A stretch of DNA of 62,002 nt, taken from an uncultured Eubacterium sp. GTDB taxonomy: Bacteria > Bacillota > Clostridia > Peptostreptococcales > Anaerovoracaceae. The notes beneath the pieces were generated by a model. The model ran no database searches, was not told where the DNA came from, and saw only the letters and a program-made list of their open reading frames with translations. The position numbers were made by a program, and so were the translations under genes. The stretch is taken from the NCBI GenBank assembly GCA_937900695.1, contig CALCFD010000022.1, positions 1 to 62,002 of the forward strand, in the 5' to 3' direction. Positions within the stretch are counted from its first letter, which is position 1. The number at the start of each line of letters is the position of its first letter. Positions 24,895-34,160 of the stretch are shown here, piece after piece.

Positions 24895-25815
24895 ATGAGT
24901 AAAAGTAAAGTATTAATTGGACTAGATAAGAGTGGCTCTTATAGAGTTCATTTGACAATTACAACAGGTATTGTTGAAGAGGCGAGAAAAATGCACAATA
25001 CTACACCTCTTGCAACAGCAGGACTTGGAAGAGTTTTAACTGCAACAGGCATGATGAGCCTTCAGTTAAAAGGTAAGAGAGATAAAATCTCAGTACTATT
25101 TCAAGGAGATGGTCCAGCAAAACAGATTTTAGCTACAGGCTATGCATCGGGACAGATTAAGGGATATATATCAAATCCTGATGTTGATTTGCCATTGACA
25201 AAAGAGGGCAAGCTTGATGTAGGCGGTTCTCTTGGAATTGGACAACTTACAGTTACAAAGGATTTAGGTCTAAAAGAACCTTATGTTGGAAGTATAGCAC
25301 TTGTAAGTGGTGAAATCGCTGATGATTTAACAGCATATTATTATATTAGTGAACAGCAAAATACTTCAATTGCTTTAGGCGTAAAAGTTGGAGTAGATCA
25401 GCAAGTTCTTGCAGCAGGAGGTATGTTTATTCAGATGCTTCCAAATGCACAAGATGAAGCAATTGATGCTCTAGAAAAGATGCTTGCAGATGTTAAGCCT
25501 ATGACAACAAATATTGAAGAGGTTGTTCTTGCAGGGGCAGGTAAATCAGAAGAAGGCTTATTAGTAGATCTTATGGATAAAATTTTTGCTGATATAGATG
25601 ATGAATTTAAACCTGAAGTTTTAGAATACAAGGAAATGGAATTTAAATGTGACTGTAGCAGAGAAAGATTAGAAAAGGCTCTTATGACAATCGGTAAAAA
25701 AGATTTAACAGAAATATTAGAAAAAGATGGACAGGCAGAACTAGAATGTCATTTCTGTGGCAAAAAATATATTTTTGATGAAGCGGATATTAAAAAAATG
25801 CTCGAAAATATGTAA
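24895..25815 (+). CDS. hslO: Redox-regulated chaperone Hsp33
   Basis: A holdase that is activated when its zinc-bound cysteines become oxidised. The C-terminal CDC (with CSRERLEKAL) and CHFC are the four zinc ligands. The N-terminal body contains the usual GLGRVLTATGMMS and LFQGDGPAKQILA patterns. At 306 residues it is a typical length. It lies between the hexomutase and the DUF1934 gene with minimal gaps, so it is part of an operon. In an anaerobe it would guard against oxygen exposure. Confidence 0.93.
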   Translation: MSKSKVLIGLDKSGSYRVHLTITTGIVEEARKMHNTTPLATAGLGRVLTATGMMSLQLKGKRDKISVLFQGDGPAKQILATGYASGQIKGYISNPDVDLPLTKEGKLDVGGSLGIGQLTVTKDLGLKEPYVGSIALVSGEIADDLTAYYYISEQQNTSIALGVKVGVDQQVLAAGGMFIQMLPNAQDEAIDALEKMLADVKPMTTNIEEVVLAGAGKSEEGLLVDLMDKIFADIDDEFKPEVLEYKEMEFKCDCSRERLEKALMTIGKKDLTEILEKDGQAELECHFCGKKYIFDEADIKKMLENM

Positions 25816-25834
25816 AGGAAGGGAGGCTTGACTG

Positions 25835-26275
25835 ATGAAAGATGTAACAATTAAAATTGTCGGCAAGCATATACATGACAATATCGATGAAGAGCAGATG
25901 GAACTTGTAACTGAAGCTAAAATGTATGAAAGAAATGGAGTTCTTTATTTGCTTTATGATGAAAGTGAATTTACAGGTATGGAAGGCATCAAGACTAGAC
26001 TTAGATTAGAAGGCAATAGCTTAAAACTTTCTAGAAGTGGCAAGATGGGGATTGATAGTGAGATGAGATTTGAAGAAGGCAAACGCTTTGAAAATAAATA
26101 TCAGACACCAATGGGACCTATAGCCGTTGAAATTTTAACTAATGAGTTTGAAAATACTATGACATATGAAGGAATAGGCAAACTATCACTAGATTATAGT
26201 ATGAGTCTTAAAGGCCTAACAGAAGGTAGAAGCAAATTAGATATTGAATTTGTAGGAGTGAAATGTGATGAATAA
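25835..26275 (+). CDS. DUF1934 (YwiB-like) lipocalin-fold protein
   Basis: A 146-residue protein with the alternating beta pattern of the DUF1934 family, including YLLYDESEFTGMEGIKTRLRL and the C-terminal KLDIEF strand. Known homologues have a calycin-like barrel; no reaction is established. The ribosome site GGGAGG precedes the ATG. The last codons overlap the start of the small gene at 26268. Confidence 0.8.
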   Translation: MKDVTIKIVGKHIHDNIDEEQMELVTEAKMYERNGVLYLLYDESEFTGMEGIKTRLRLEGNSLKLSRSGKMGIDSEMRFEEGKRFENKYQTPMGPIAVEILTNEFENTMTYEGIGKLSLDYSMSLKGLTEGRSKLDIEFVGVKCDE

Positions 26276-26357
26276 TAAAAAATGGGCAAGAATGGTTGCT
26301 TGGGTTCTTGTAGGTGCGATGGTTGTTACATCTGCAGGGATATTAGTGTTTATGTAA
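26268..26357 (+). CDS. 29-residue membrane peptide, Prli42-like
   Basis: The ATG at 26268 lies within the end of the DUF1934 gene and follows AGGAGTG by about 9 bp. The product has a short basic N-terminus (MNNKKWARM) and one helix (VAWVLVGAMVVTSAGILVF). Size, the N-terminal KK-W pattern and the helix resemble the stressosome-associated Prli42 peptide of Firmicutes. The match is by pattern only, so function is tentative. The length is too short for normal gene calling. Confidence 0.5.
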   Translation: MNNKKWARMVAWVLVGAMVVTSAGILVFM

Positions 26358-26392
26358 ATATAGTTTTGTAAATATAAAGAAAGGAATAAATA

Positions 26393-27907
26393 ATGTATAA
26401 AATCGGATTTGATGCTGAAAAATACATAGAGCTTCAATCTAAGCATATCGTTGAAAGAATACGTGAAGGCAACGGTGAAAGATTGTATTTAGAATTTGGA
26501 GGTAAACTTGTACATGATAAGCATGCTATGAGAGTGCTTCCTGGTTTTGATGAAAATGCCAAGATTAAGTTGTTACAAAAGTTAAGTGATCAAGTTGAAG
26601 TTATTATCTGTGTATATGCAGGTGATATTGCGACAAATAAAACAAGACAGGATTTTGGTATCACTTATGATCTTGAGGTTATGAGATTAATTGACATGTT
26701 CAGAAAATATGGACTTGCAATCAACAGTGTTGTAGTTACAAGATACGAAGAAAATCCTGCAGTAGATATATTTATTAATAAATTAGAACGTAGAGGTATA
26801 AAAACATATAGACATAAATTCACAAAGGGATACCCTACAGATGTAGAAACAATTGTAAGTCCAGAAGGATATGGGGCAAATCCTTATATTGAAACAACAA
26901 AACCTCTTTGTGTAGTGACAGGTCCCGGAGGTGGAAGTGGTAAGTTAGCTACTTGTTTATCACAGCTATACCATGAAAACATCAGAGGGCGTAAAGCACG
27001 CTACGCAAAGTTTGAGACATTCCCTGTATGGAATATTCCGCTAAAGCACCCTGTAAATGTTGCTTACGAAGCTGCTACAGCTGACTTAAAAGACGTGAAT
27101 ATGATAGATTCATTTCACTTAGAAGAGTATGGTGTAAAGACTGTAAATTACAATAGAGATATTGAGGTATTTCCAGTAGTAAAGAGAATTATCGAAAAGA
27201 TTACAGGTGGCGAATGCGAATATAAATCTCCTACTGACATGGGTGTAAATATGGTAGGTTACGGTATTGTTGATGATGAGGTTTGTAAAGAAGCAGCTAA
27301 ACAGGAAATTATTAGAAGAGTTTTGATTGCTCAGTGCGATTATAAAAAAGGTAAAATTGATGAAAGCTCTGAAGAGAGAGTTAGACTTCTTATGGAAGAG
27401 GTTGGCGCTCACATAAGTGACCGTAAGGTGGTTGAAAAAGCTAGAGAGTACGCTGAGTATAAAAGAGAGTTAGATACTTCATTTGAAAACGTAGTAGTCG
27501 TTGCAATAGAACTTCCAAATGGTAAAATCATTACAGGCAGAAACTCAGAACGTATGGCTGCAGCACCAGCAGCAATCTTAAATGCCGTAAAAAATTTAGC
27601 AGGAATGGCAGATCCTGTTCATCTCATTGCGCCGCACGTGTTAAAGGGTATTCAGGATTTAAAGAAAGATATATTAAAACAAGAGAAAACTAGCTTAAAT
27701 GTAGAAGAAGTTTTAAATGCTCTTACAGTATCAGCTAGTACAAATCCAAGTGCAGAACTTGCAGTTGAAAAATTAAAGCTACTAAGAGGCTGTAAGGCTC
27801 ATTGCACAGCTATACTAAATGACAAAGATGAACAGCTTTTTGGAGATTTAGGTATCGATATAACATGCGATCCAGAATTTTCAACAAATAATTTATATTT
27901 TAAATAA
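26393..27907 (+). CDS. DUF1846 (UPF0371) family protein
   Basis: A 504-residue cytosolic protein with the family's N-terminal YKIGFDAEKYIELQS and GGKLVHDKHAMRVLPGFD. A glycine-rich loop (VVTGPGGGSGKLATCLSQ) looks like a nucleotide-binding site. Full-length homologues occur widely in Firmicutes. No biochemical role is firmly assigned, though a structure is known for a homologue. The ATG follows AAAGGAA. It follows the Prli42-like peptide by 35 bp. Confidence 0.88.
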   Translation: MYKIGFDAEKYIELQSKHIVERIREGNGERLYLEFGGKLVHDKHAMRVLPGFDENAKIKLLQKLSDQVEVIICVYAGDIATNKTRQDFGITYDLEVMRLIDMFRKYGLAINSVVVTRYEENPAVDIFINKLERRGIKTYRHKFTKGYPTDVETIVSPEGYGANPYIETTKPLCVVTGPGGGSGKLATCLSQLYHENIRGRKARYAKFETFPVWNIPLKHPVNVAYEAATADLKDVNMIDSFHLEEYGVKTVNYNRDIEVFPVVKRIIEKITGGECEYKSPTDMGVNMVGYGIVDDEVCKEAAKQEIIRRVLIAQCDYKKGKIDESSEERVRLLMEEVGAHISDRKVVEKAREYAEYKRELDTSFENVVVVAIELPNGKIITGRNSERMAAAPAAILNAVKNLAGMADPVHLIAPHVLKGIQDLKKDILKQEKTSLNVEEVLNALTVSASTNPSAELAVEKLKLLRGCKAHCTAILNDKDEQLFGDLGIDITCDPEFSTNNLYFK

Positions 27908-27942
27908 GTGAAGTTGCCAATAAGAAACGAAAGGATGACTAG

Positions 27943-28890
27943 ATGTACGGACAATTTTTTGTAATGTTTGCGATGATATTCACAGGGTATATTATGCGCA
28001 AAATTAACTTTATCAAGGAGGAAATGAACAATAGCTTAAATAAATTTATTGTTTATTGCGCTTATCCATGTATGCTCACATACAACATAGGAACTATGAA
28101 GATGAACGCGGCATTGATAAAGGACTTTTTACTAATGATGACGATATCATTTGCTATGTTATTAATCTTTGCATTTATAACTAGATTATATACAAAGGCA
28201 AGACATTTCCCAGACAGAGCAAGTAGCGTTTCCGAGCTATGTATGACCTGCCCTAACAATGGATTTATGGGATTTCCTATGGCATTGTCTTTTTTAGGTT
28301 CACAGGGTCTATTTCTTATGACTGCTCAAAATTCTGCAATGAACATATTCTTCTTCTCATACGCTTTATACGCCTTGAGAAGAAACAATGAAAATAAAAG
28401 TAAGTTAACTGTTAGTACAGTAATAGGATCAACTATAAAAGTGCTTTTAAACCCAAATATATTAGCACTTTTTGTAGGATTCTTTTTCTGTCTAACTGAT
28501 ATTCCGCTTGATAATGCAATCGGAACTTATTTAAACTATATTGGCGGTGCAGCAACTCCTATGGCTATGATTTTTATAGGTTCAACTCTTGCAGGTAGTA
28601 AGTTTTTTGAAATGCTTAGAAATCATATCGTATGGGAATCAGCTATTATCAAACTAATAGTTTTACCAATAATTGTTGCAATTGCAATGCTTATTTTACC
28701 ACTTGATACTAATTTTAAAGTAATAATGGTTCTTGGGGTTTGTTTCCCAACGGCTGCAACAGTTCCGATGCTTGCAGAACAAGAAGGTCAGAGTCATGAA
28801 CTAGCAAGTAGAATACTGTTTTTTACAACAGTGGTGTCTATGGTAACGGTGCCATTTACTATCACATTGATAAAATTATTATTCCTTTAG
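27943..28890 (+). CDS. AEC family transporter (auxin efflux carrier fold)
   Basis: A 315-residue protein with about ten helices. The N-terminal GYIMRKINFI and the central TCPNNGFMGFPMALSFLG motif are typical of AEC-family carriers, which export organic acids such as malate. The AATPMAMIFIGSTLA segment belongs to the second half of the inverted repeat. The substrate is unknown. It is close to pgi (21 bp), so the two may be co-transcribed. Confidence 0.85.
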   Translation: MYGQFFVMFAMIFTGYIMRKINFIKEEMNNSLNKFIVYCAYPCMLTYNIGTMKMNAALIKDFLLMMTISFAMLLIFAFITRLYTKARHFPDRASSVSELCMTCPNNGFMGFPMALSFLGSQGLFLMTAQNSAMNIFFFSYALYALRRNNENKSKLTVSTVIGSTIKVLLNPNILALFVGFFFCLTDIPLDNAIGTYLNYIGGAATPMAMIFIGSTLAGSKFFEMLRNHIVWESAIIKLIVLPIIVAIAMLILPLDTNFKVIMVLGVCFPTAATVPMLAEQEGQSHELASRILFFTTVVSMVTVPFTITLIKLLFL

Positions 28891-28911
28891 GAGCGACAAA
28901 GGAGGAGTACT

Positions 28912-30141
28912 ATGAATGTTAAAGTTGATTTATCTAATCTAGGCTTAGATGAAAAAGAATTGTCTGCATATCAAAAAAATGTTGATGATGCCATCGATGA
29001 ATTATGGTCTGATAAAAATCCTCATACTCAGTGGGTTAAACTGCCCATGAGAGTTAATAGAGAAGAACTAGAAGAAATGTTTACAACTGCCATAGCAGCC
29101 CAAGATAGTTGTGGCTTGTTTGTTGTAATCGGCAATGGTGGTTCTTATCTTGGTATCAAGGCCGCTATCGAGGCTATTGGGGAAAAAATCGCTACAGTTC
29201 CAGAAGTAGAGTTTATAGGTGAAGGAATCTGTGGAAATGATTTTGCAAGAGTTGTGGAGCGTATGAGACATTATGAGGTTAATGTTTGTGTAATTTCTAA
29301 GTCTGGAGAAACTCCTGAAACAATTGCTTCATATCAGGTAATTAAGGAGTATATGTTTAATCGCTACGGCAATGAAGTTGCACCTAAACGTATAATGATT
29401 ATGACAGGTGAAGGAGAAAGTACTTTAAGAGATTTAGCTGAAAAGGATGGTTGTGGAATCTTTAAGATTTCTAAAGATTATTCAGGAAATTACGGTATAT
29501 TAAGTCCAGCAAGTTTGTTTCCAATGGCTGTTGCTGGAATTGAAATTGATAGACTTTTATCAGGTGCAGAGGTTATGGCTACTGATACTGCTTGGGATAT
29601 TGATGCAGGTAATTATGCAGTTGCAAGAAGGCTTCTTAATGATAGAGGAAAACTAGTTGAAATCTTTCAGTATAGTCAACCTAATCTTGAAAGTTTAGCT
29701 TTATGGATTTCTCATTTATTTATGGAAAGTGATAGTAAAAATGGCAAGGGAATATATACTACGACTATGAATCTTTCAAGGGATTTTAAGGCTAAAGGAC
29801 AGTTTATGAAAGGCGAAACTCCCGCTTTTTATGAAACTGAAATCTATGTTGATGAGCCTACTGATGATATTAAACTTCCAAAGGATATTATTGATAAGAC
29901 TGAGTCTGATACTTTTGGTGAGCTTAATAGAGTTATTGCTGAAAAGATGAAAGAAGCTTATAGAACTGAAGAATCTGATAGTATTAAGATTGAAATCCCT
30001 AAGATGGATGCATTTAATCTTGGTCAGTTAATTTATTTTTTCCTTATGAGTGCATCAATTTCAGCTCATATGTTTGGCGTAGATCCGTTTGAAAGAAGTT
30101 TAATAGATAGATTTAAGGAAAAGCTTAATATATTTAAATAG
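28912..30141 (+). CDS. pgi: Glucose-6-phosphate isomerase
   Basis: This enzyme interconverts glucose and fructose 6-phosphates. Sugar-phosphate-binding loops are visible as GNGGSYLGIKAAIEA and CVISKSGETPETI; MESDSKNGKGI and LGQLIYFFLMSASISAHMFGVDPF match the later conserved blocks. The 409-residue length is shorter than the roughly 450 of common bacterial forms, and the first loop reads GNGGS rather than GIGGS. The ATG follows AAAGGAGGAG. Confidence 0.9.
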   Translation: MNVKVDLSNLGLDEKELSAYQKNVDDAIDELWSDKNPHTQWVKLPMRVNREELEEMFTTAIAAQDSCGLFVVIGNGGSYLGIKAAIEAIGEKIATVPEVEFIGEGICGNDFARVVERMRHYEVNVCVISKSGETPETIASYQVIKEYMFNRYGNEVAPKRIMIMTGEGESTLRDLAEKDGCGIFKISKDYSGNYGILSPASLFPMAVAGIEIDRLLSGAEVMATDTAWDIDAGNYAVARRLLNDRGKLVEIFQYSQPNLESLALWISHLFMESDSKNGKGIYTTTMNLSRDFKAKGQFMKGETPAFYETEIYVDEPTDDIKLPKDIIDKTESDTFGELNRVIAEKMKEAYRTEESDSIKIEIPKMDAFNLGQLIYFFLMSASISAHMFGVDPFERSLIDRFKEKLNIFK

Positions 30142-30148
30142 ATAATTG

Positions 30149-30179
30149 AGAGCTAGCAGCTATGATGCTAGCTCTTTTG
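30149..30179 (+). terminator. pgi terminator
   Basis: AGAGCTAGCA (30149-30158) pairs perfectly with TGCTAGCTCT (30166-30175), followed by a short T-run. Confidence 0.8.
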
Positions 30180-30222
30180 TTAATAAATAGTCAAATAATT
30201 TAGAAAAAAACGACATAGAGGG

Positions 30223-30250
30223 TTTACAAGATATTTTGGCGTGTTATAAT
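30223..30250 (+). promoter_or_regulatory. hbd promoter
   Basis: TTTACA (30223-30228) and TATAAT (30245-30250) are 16 bp apart. Transcription would start near 30257. Confidence 0.7.
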
Positions 30251-30263
30251 ATATGTAAAGAGT

Positions 30264-30281
30264 TAGTTAATTTTTTAACAA
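30264..30281 (+). promoter_or_regulatory. Rex (NADH/NAD+ sensor) operator before hbd
   Basis: TAGTTAA, TTTT, TTAACAA at 30264-30281 matches the Rex consensus TTGTTAANNNNTTAACAA at all but one of the fixed positions. It covers the expected first transcribed bases of hbd. Rex controls butyrate-type and other NADH-consuming genes in Clostridia, so the location makes sense. No rex gene is in the window. Confidence 0.65.
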
Positions 30282-30345
30282 TAAACGTACAAAAAAGTAA
30301 AATATTTATTTGAGAGAGAATTTGTTTATTGAGGAGGACGAAACT

Positions 30346-31191
30346 ATGAAAATTGGAGTATTAGGAACAGGCACAATGGGCGCAGGTATCATCCAGGTTT
30401 TAGCACAGAACGGATATGAAGTTCTTTTAAGAGCAAGAAGACAGACTTCAGTTGATGGTGGTATTGCCAAAGTAACTAAAAATCTTGATAAATTAGTAAA
30501 AAAAGAAAAGATTACAGAAGCAGATAAGGATGAAATTTTAGGAAGAATTCATGGATCAACTGATATTGCTATCGTTAAAGATGCAGACCTTATTATTGAA
30601 GCTGCCACAGAAGATATGGAAGCTAAAAAAGCACTATTTAAAGAATTAGATGAACTATGTGGACCAGACACTATTTTAGCAACAAATACATCTTCACTAT
30701 CAATTACAGAAATAGCTGCAGCTACAAATAGACCTGATAAGGTTGTAGGTATGCATTTCTTTAATCCAGTACCAGCAATGAAGCTAGTTGAAATTATCAA
30801 GGGGCTAACAACATCTGATGAAACAAGAGATGCAGTAATAGATCTTGCAGTTGCATTAAAGAAAACTCCTGTAGAAGTTGCAGAAGCTCCAGGATTCGTA
30901 GTAAATAGAATTTTAATACCTATGATTAATGAGGCTATTGGTATTTTAGCAGATGGAGTTGCAGATGCAGAAGGTATAGATAATGCTATGAAGTTAGGTG
31001 CTAATCATCCAATGGGACCTTTAGCATTAGGTGACTTAATTGGTCTAGATGTTGTTCTAGCAATCATGAATGTATTATACACAGAATACGGTGATTCTAA
31101 ATATAGACCACATGTATTACTAAAGAAGATGGTAAGAGCAGGTAAGTTAGGTCAGAAGACTGGAGAAGGATTCTTCAAGTATGACAGATAG
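30346..31191 (+). CDS. hbd: 3-hydroxybutyryl-CoA dehydrogenase
   Basis: This enzyme reduces acetoacetyl-CoA to 3-hydroxybutyryl-CoA with NAD(P)H in butyrate-type fermentation. The Rossmann loop is GVLGTGTMGAGI, the catalytic histidine lies in GMHFFNPVPAMKLVEII, and APGFVVNRILIPMINEA is the conserved dimer segment. At 281 residues it is the standard length. The ATG at 30346 follows GAGGAGGA; the upstream ATG-less extension from 30310 is not supported. It stands alone: no thiolase, crotonase or butyryl-CoA dehydrogenase genes are adjacent. A Rex-type operator precedes it. Confidence 0.94.
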   Translation: MKIGVLGTGTMGAGIIQVLAQNGYEVLLRARRQTSVDGGIAKVTKNLDKLVKKEKITEADKDEILGRIHGSTDIAIVKDADLIIEAATEDMEAKKALFKELDELCGPDTILATNTSSLSITEIAAATNRPDKVVGMHFFNPVPAMKLVEIIKGLTTSDETRDAVIDLAVALKKTPVEVAEAPGFVVNRILIPMINEAIGILADGVADAEGIDNAMKLGANHPMGPLALGDLIGLDVVLAIMNVLYTEYGDSKYRPHVLLKKMVRAGKLGQKTGEGFFKYDR

Positions 31192-31223
31192 TATATAAAT
31201 CGAAATAAACTTAATATAAAATC

Positions 31224-31257
31224 AAAAGAAGTCAACAATCTGTTGACTTCTTTTTTT
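31224..31257. terminator. Terminator between hbd and the ECF gene
   Basis: AAAAGAAGTCAACA (31223-31236) pairs with TGTTGACTTCTTTT (31241-31254) around a 4-base loop, with T-runs usable on both strands. Confidence 0.88.
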
Positions 31258-31275
31258 GGTATTGTATTAATTAAT

Positions 31276-31938
31276 CTATTTTATTGCAAATTTTGTTTTC
31301 ATAAGGGCTGCGCCAATACCAACAACAATGATACCAGCAACGATTGCTTCAGGTATACCATTGATACCGATTATGCCTAATATGAAGCTATAAACTGCAT
31401 TAGTTGCAACTTCATTAGCTTGAGCATAAGCATCTTTAAAGAAAACGAAAATTAAATTCATTACTAATAGTGTGTTTGTTAGTGAGCCTAAGACACCAGC
31501 AACTCCAAGGCCGATGCTCATACGCTTTTTAGAAATTTCAGTTTTGCGCTTTGTAATTAGCTTATAAACATAGTAAGGAACAATTCCTACTAAGATACGT
31601 GGTACCATGCAAATAATTATACTACCAAGACCGCCATGCACATCACCTAATGAAATAAATGGTGAAAATACAAAGGATGTTGCAGTTGGGTTAATTGTGT
31701 TGTTAATCAAGCTGGTTAAACCAAATACACCGCCTAAAAAAGCTCCCTTTTTAGGTCCTAGCATCAATGAACCTATGATTACTGGAACATGGATGATTGT
31801 GGCTCTTGTGAAGCCTAAAGGAATATAACCGATAAATGGGGTAAATGCCATGATTACGATTATTCCACTAAACAAAGCTAGCTGTACAAGTCCAAGTGTA
31901 CGCTGTGATGATGCATTTCTTGTTGAAATATTATTCAT
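31276..31938 (-). CDS. ECF transporter substrate-binding (S) component
   Basis: A 220-residue membrane protein with about six helices. The first helix region LGLVQLALFSGIIVIMAFTP, then IPLGFTRATIIHVPVIIGSLMLGPKKGAFLGGVFG, is the ECF S-component pattern for vitamin uptake. The substrate cannot be read from the sequence. The ATG at 31938 follows AAGGAGAGG; a longer frame to 32028 lacks a site. It would work with the energizing module (EcfAA'T) encoded elsewhere. Confidence 0.85.
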   Translation of the reverse strand: MNNISTRNASSQRTLGLVQLALFSGIIVIMAFTPFIGYIPLGFTRATIIHVPVIIGSLMLGPKKGAFLGGVFGLTSLINNTINPTATSFVFSPFISLGDVHGGLGSIIICMVPRILVGIVPYYVYKLITKRKTEISKKRMSIGLGVAGVLGSLTNTLLVMNLIFVFFKDAYAQANEVATNAVYSFILGIIGINGIPEAIVAGIIVVGIGAALMKTKFAIK

Positions 31939-32100
31939 TTTTCCTCTCCTTGTTATCATTCTCTTTTGAGATATAATACAATACGCAACTATTATAAGGT
32001 TTAAGAAGTTTTTTTTCAAGGAAATCATGCAAATTAACTAATAAAGATGTTATAATAAATTGTTAAAAAGAAATATTTGAGAATGGTAGGTTGGTTATTA

Positions 32101-33270
32101 ATGACTGATAAAAATATAAAAGTTGATGAAATAAAAGAAGTTAAAGAAGAAAAGCAAAAAGAAATAGAAGGCATTTTGGAAATCGCTGATGGTGGATTTG
32201 GCTTTTTAAGATTTGATAACTTTTTAACTAGTGAAGATGATGTTTATGTGGCAAATAGTCAGATTAGACGTTTTAATTTAAAAACAGGAGATAAGGTGGC
32301 TGGTATTGCAAGAGAACCAAGACAAGGTGAAAGATTTGGAGCTCTTCTTATGATTAATGCTATTAATGGAGAAAATCCTGAAAATAGCAAGAAAAGACCT
32401 GATTTTGATAAGCTTACACCTATATTCCCTAATAGAAGAATAAAATTAGAAGATGGTAAAGATCTATCTATGAGGTTGATTGATTTAGTTGCGCCTATTG
32501 GTTTTGGACAAAGAGGATTAATTGTTGCTCAGCCAAAGGCAGGTAAGACTGTTCTTATGAAAAAAATAGCAGCGAGCATTGAAAAGCACCATAAGGATGC
32601 AGAACTTATCATTCTTTTAGTAGACGAAAGGCCAGAAGAAGTTACTGATATGAAGCGTTCACTTAAGGGAGATGGTGAGGTAATATACTCTACTTTTGAT
32701 GAACAGCCAGCTCATCATGTTAAAGTTGCTGAAATGGTACTTGCAAGGGCCAAGAGATTAGCAGAGCATGGCAAGGATGTTATTGTGCTTATGGATAGCA
32801 TTACTAGACTTGCAAGAGCATACAATTTAGTTGTGCCAGCTTCAGGAAGAACTTTGTCAGGAGGACTTGATCCGGCATCTTTATATAAGCCTAAAAAGTT
32901 TTTTGGTGCTGCCAGAAATCTTGAAGAGGGAGGCAGTATAACTATTTTGGCAACAGCGCTTGTAGACACAGGAAGTCGTATGGATGATGTTATCTTTGAG
33001 GAATTTAAGGGAACGGGTAATATGGAACTTCATTTAGATAGAAGTTTATCAGAAAAGAGAATTTTCCCAGCGATTGATATAAATAGATCAGGAACAAGAA
33101 AAGAAGACTTGTTGATGTCACCTGAGGAACTGATGACTGTTTGGCGCATGAGAAAGGCTATGTCAGCTAAATCTGTGCAGGAAGTCACAGAAACTATAAT
33201 AGATAATATGGCTATGACAAAAAATAATAAGGAATTTATTTCACTTATAGATAAGATTATAGAAGATTAA
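32101..33270 (+). CDS. rho: Transcription termination factor Rho
   Basis: A hexameric RNA helicase that ends transcription. An RNA-binding cold-shock-like domain is visible (EGILEIADGGFGFLR), then Walker A in AQPKAGKTVLMKK, Walker B in VIVLMDSITRLARAYN, and the Q-loop region around SGRTLSGGLDPASLYKPKKFFGAARN. The N-terminal Rho_N helix bundle is absent or very short. The ATG at 32101 is chosen behind GGTAGGTTGG; an ATG at 32083 is an alternative with a weaker site. The prmC gene follows after 10 bp, as in the conserved clostridial rho cluster. Confidence 0.95.
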   Translation: MTDKNIKVDEIKEVKEEKQKEIEGILEIADGGFGFLRFDNFLTSEDDVYVANSQIRRFNLKTGDKVAGIAREPRQGERFGALLMINAINGENPENSKKRPDFDKLTPIFPNRRIKLEDGKDLSMRLIDLVAPIGFGQRGLIVAQPKAGKTVLMKKIAASIEKHHKDAELIILLVDERPEEVTDMKRSLKGDGEVIYSTFDEQPAHHVKVAEMVLARAKRLAEHGKDVIVLMDSITRLARAYNLVVPASGRTLSGGLDPASLYKPKKFFGAARNLEEGGSITILATALVDTGSRMDDVIFEEFKGTGNMELHLDRSLSEKRIFPAIDINRSGTRKEDLLMSPEELMTVWRMRKAMSAKSVQEVTETIIDNMAMTKNNKEFISLIDKIIED

Positions 33271-33280
33271 CGGAGGTTTT

Positions 33281-34144
33281 ATGGGACTATTAGTTTCAGA
33301 TGTAGTTAAGATGGCAGAAGCTCAGCTAAAAGAAGCAGGAATAGAAAATGCTAAGGGTGAAGCCGAGCAGATTTATTGTCATTTAAAGAGAATAGATAGG
33401 ACTGGATTTTTTATGAGATGGTCAAAAGAATCTAGTGATCTTGATACAGAAAAATATTTTAGATTGATAGATGAGAGAGCAAAAAGAAGACCGATGCAAC
33501 ATATTCTTGGAGAAACAGAGTTTATGGGATACACTTTTGTGGTAAAAGAAAATGTACTTATCCCGAGGATGGATACTGAGGTTTTAGTAGATGAAGCACT
33601 TAAACTGATTAACCATAAAGACAGTGTACTTGATTTATGCTGTGGATCGGGAATCATCGGCATATCGCTGGTATTGTGTGCTGAGGAAGCTAAGAAGACT
33701 ATTAAGATGACTTCTGTTGATATCAGCGATGATGCTATCGCTTTGACTAAAGAAAATGCTCAACTAAATAATGTTAAGTTAGAAATATATAAAAGCGACT
33801 TGTTTGAAGGGATTAAAAGAAAAAAGTATAATTTAATCGTTTCAAATCCACCATATATTAGAAGTGATGTGATACCTACTTTGGATGTTGAAGTTAGAGA
33901 CTATGACCCGATTAATGCTTTAGATGGCGGTGAGGATGGTCTTGATTTTTACAGACAAATAGTGAATAAGGCGCCAGATCACTTAAAGAAAAAAGGATAT
34001 TTAGTATTTGAGATAGGCCATGATCAAGGAGTAAGTGTTGCAGAGCTTATGAAGCAGAGTGGTAGCTTTGAAAATATTGAAATATCACAGGACTTAGCTG
34101 GAAATGACCGTATGGTAAAGGGACAGCTTAAGGGTAAAAAATAA
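33281..34144 (+). CDS. prmC: Peptide chain release factor glutamine methyltransferase
   Basis: PrmC methylates the glutamine of the GGQ motif in release factors. SAM-binding VLDLCCGSGIIGISL and the catalytic NPPY (VSNPPYIRSD) are present. The N-terminal helical domain with QHILGETEFMG and IPRMDTE is characteristic. The 287-residue length is normal. It is usually next to prfA; here prfA is 13.7 kb downstream, beyond hyd and transporter genes. Confidence 0.94.
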   Translation: MGLLVSDVVKMAEAQLKEAGIENAKGEAEQIYCHLKRIDRTGFFMRWSKESSDLDTEKYFRLIDERAKRRPMQHILGETEFMGYTFVVKENVLIPRMDTEVLVDEALKLINHKDSVLDLCCGSGIIGISLVLCAEEAKKTIKMTSVDISDDAIALTKENAQLNNVKLEIYKSDLFEGIKRKKYNLIVSNPPYIRSDVIPTLDVEVRDYDPINALDGGEDGLDFYRQIVNKAPDHLKKKGYLVFEIGHDQGVSVAELMKQSGSFENIEISQDLAGNDRMVKGQLKGKK

Positions 34145-34160
34145 ATAAATATTAAAATAC

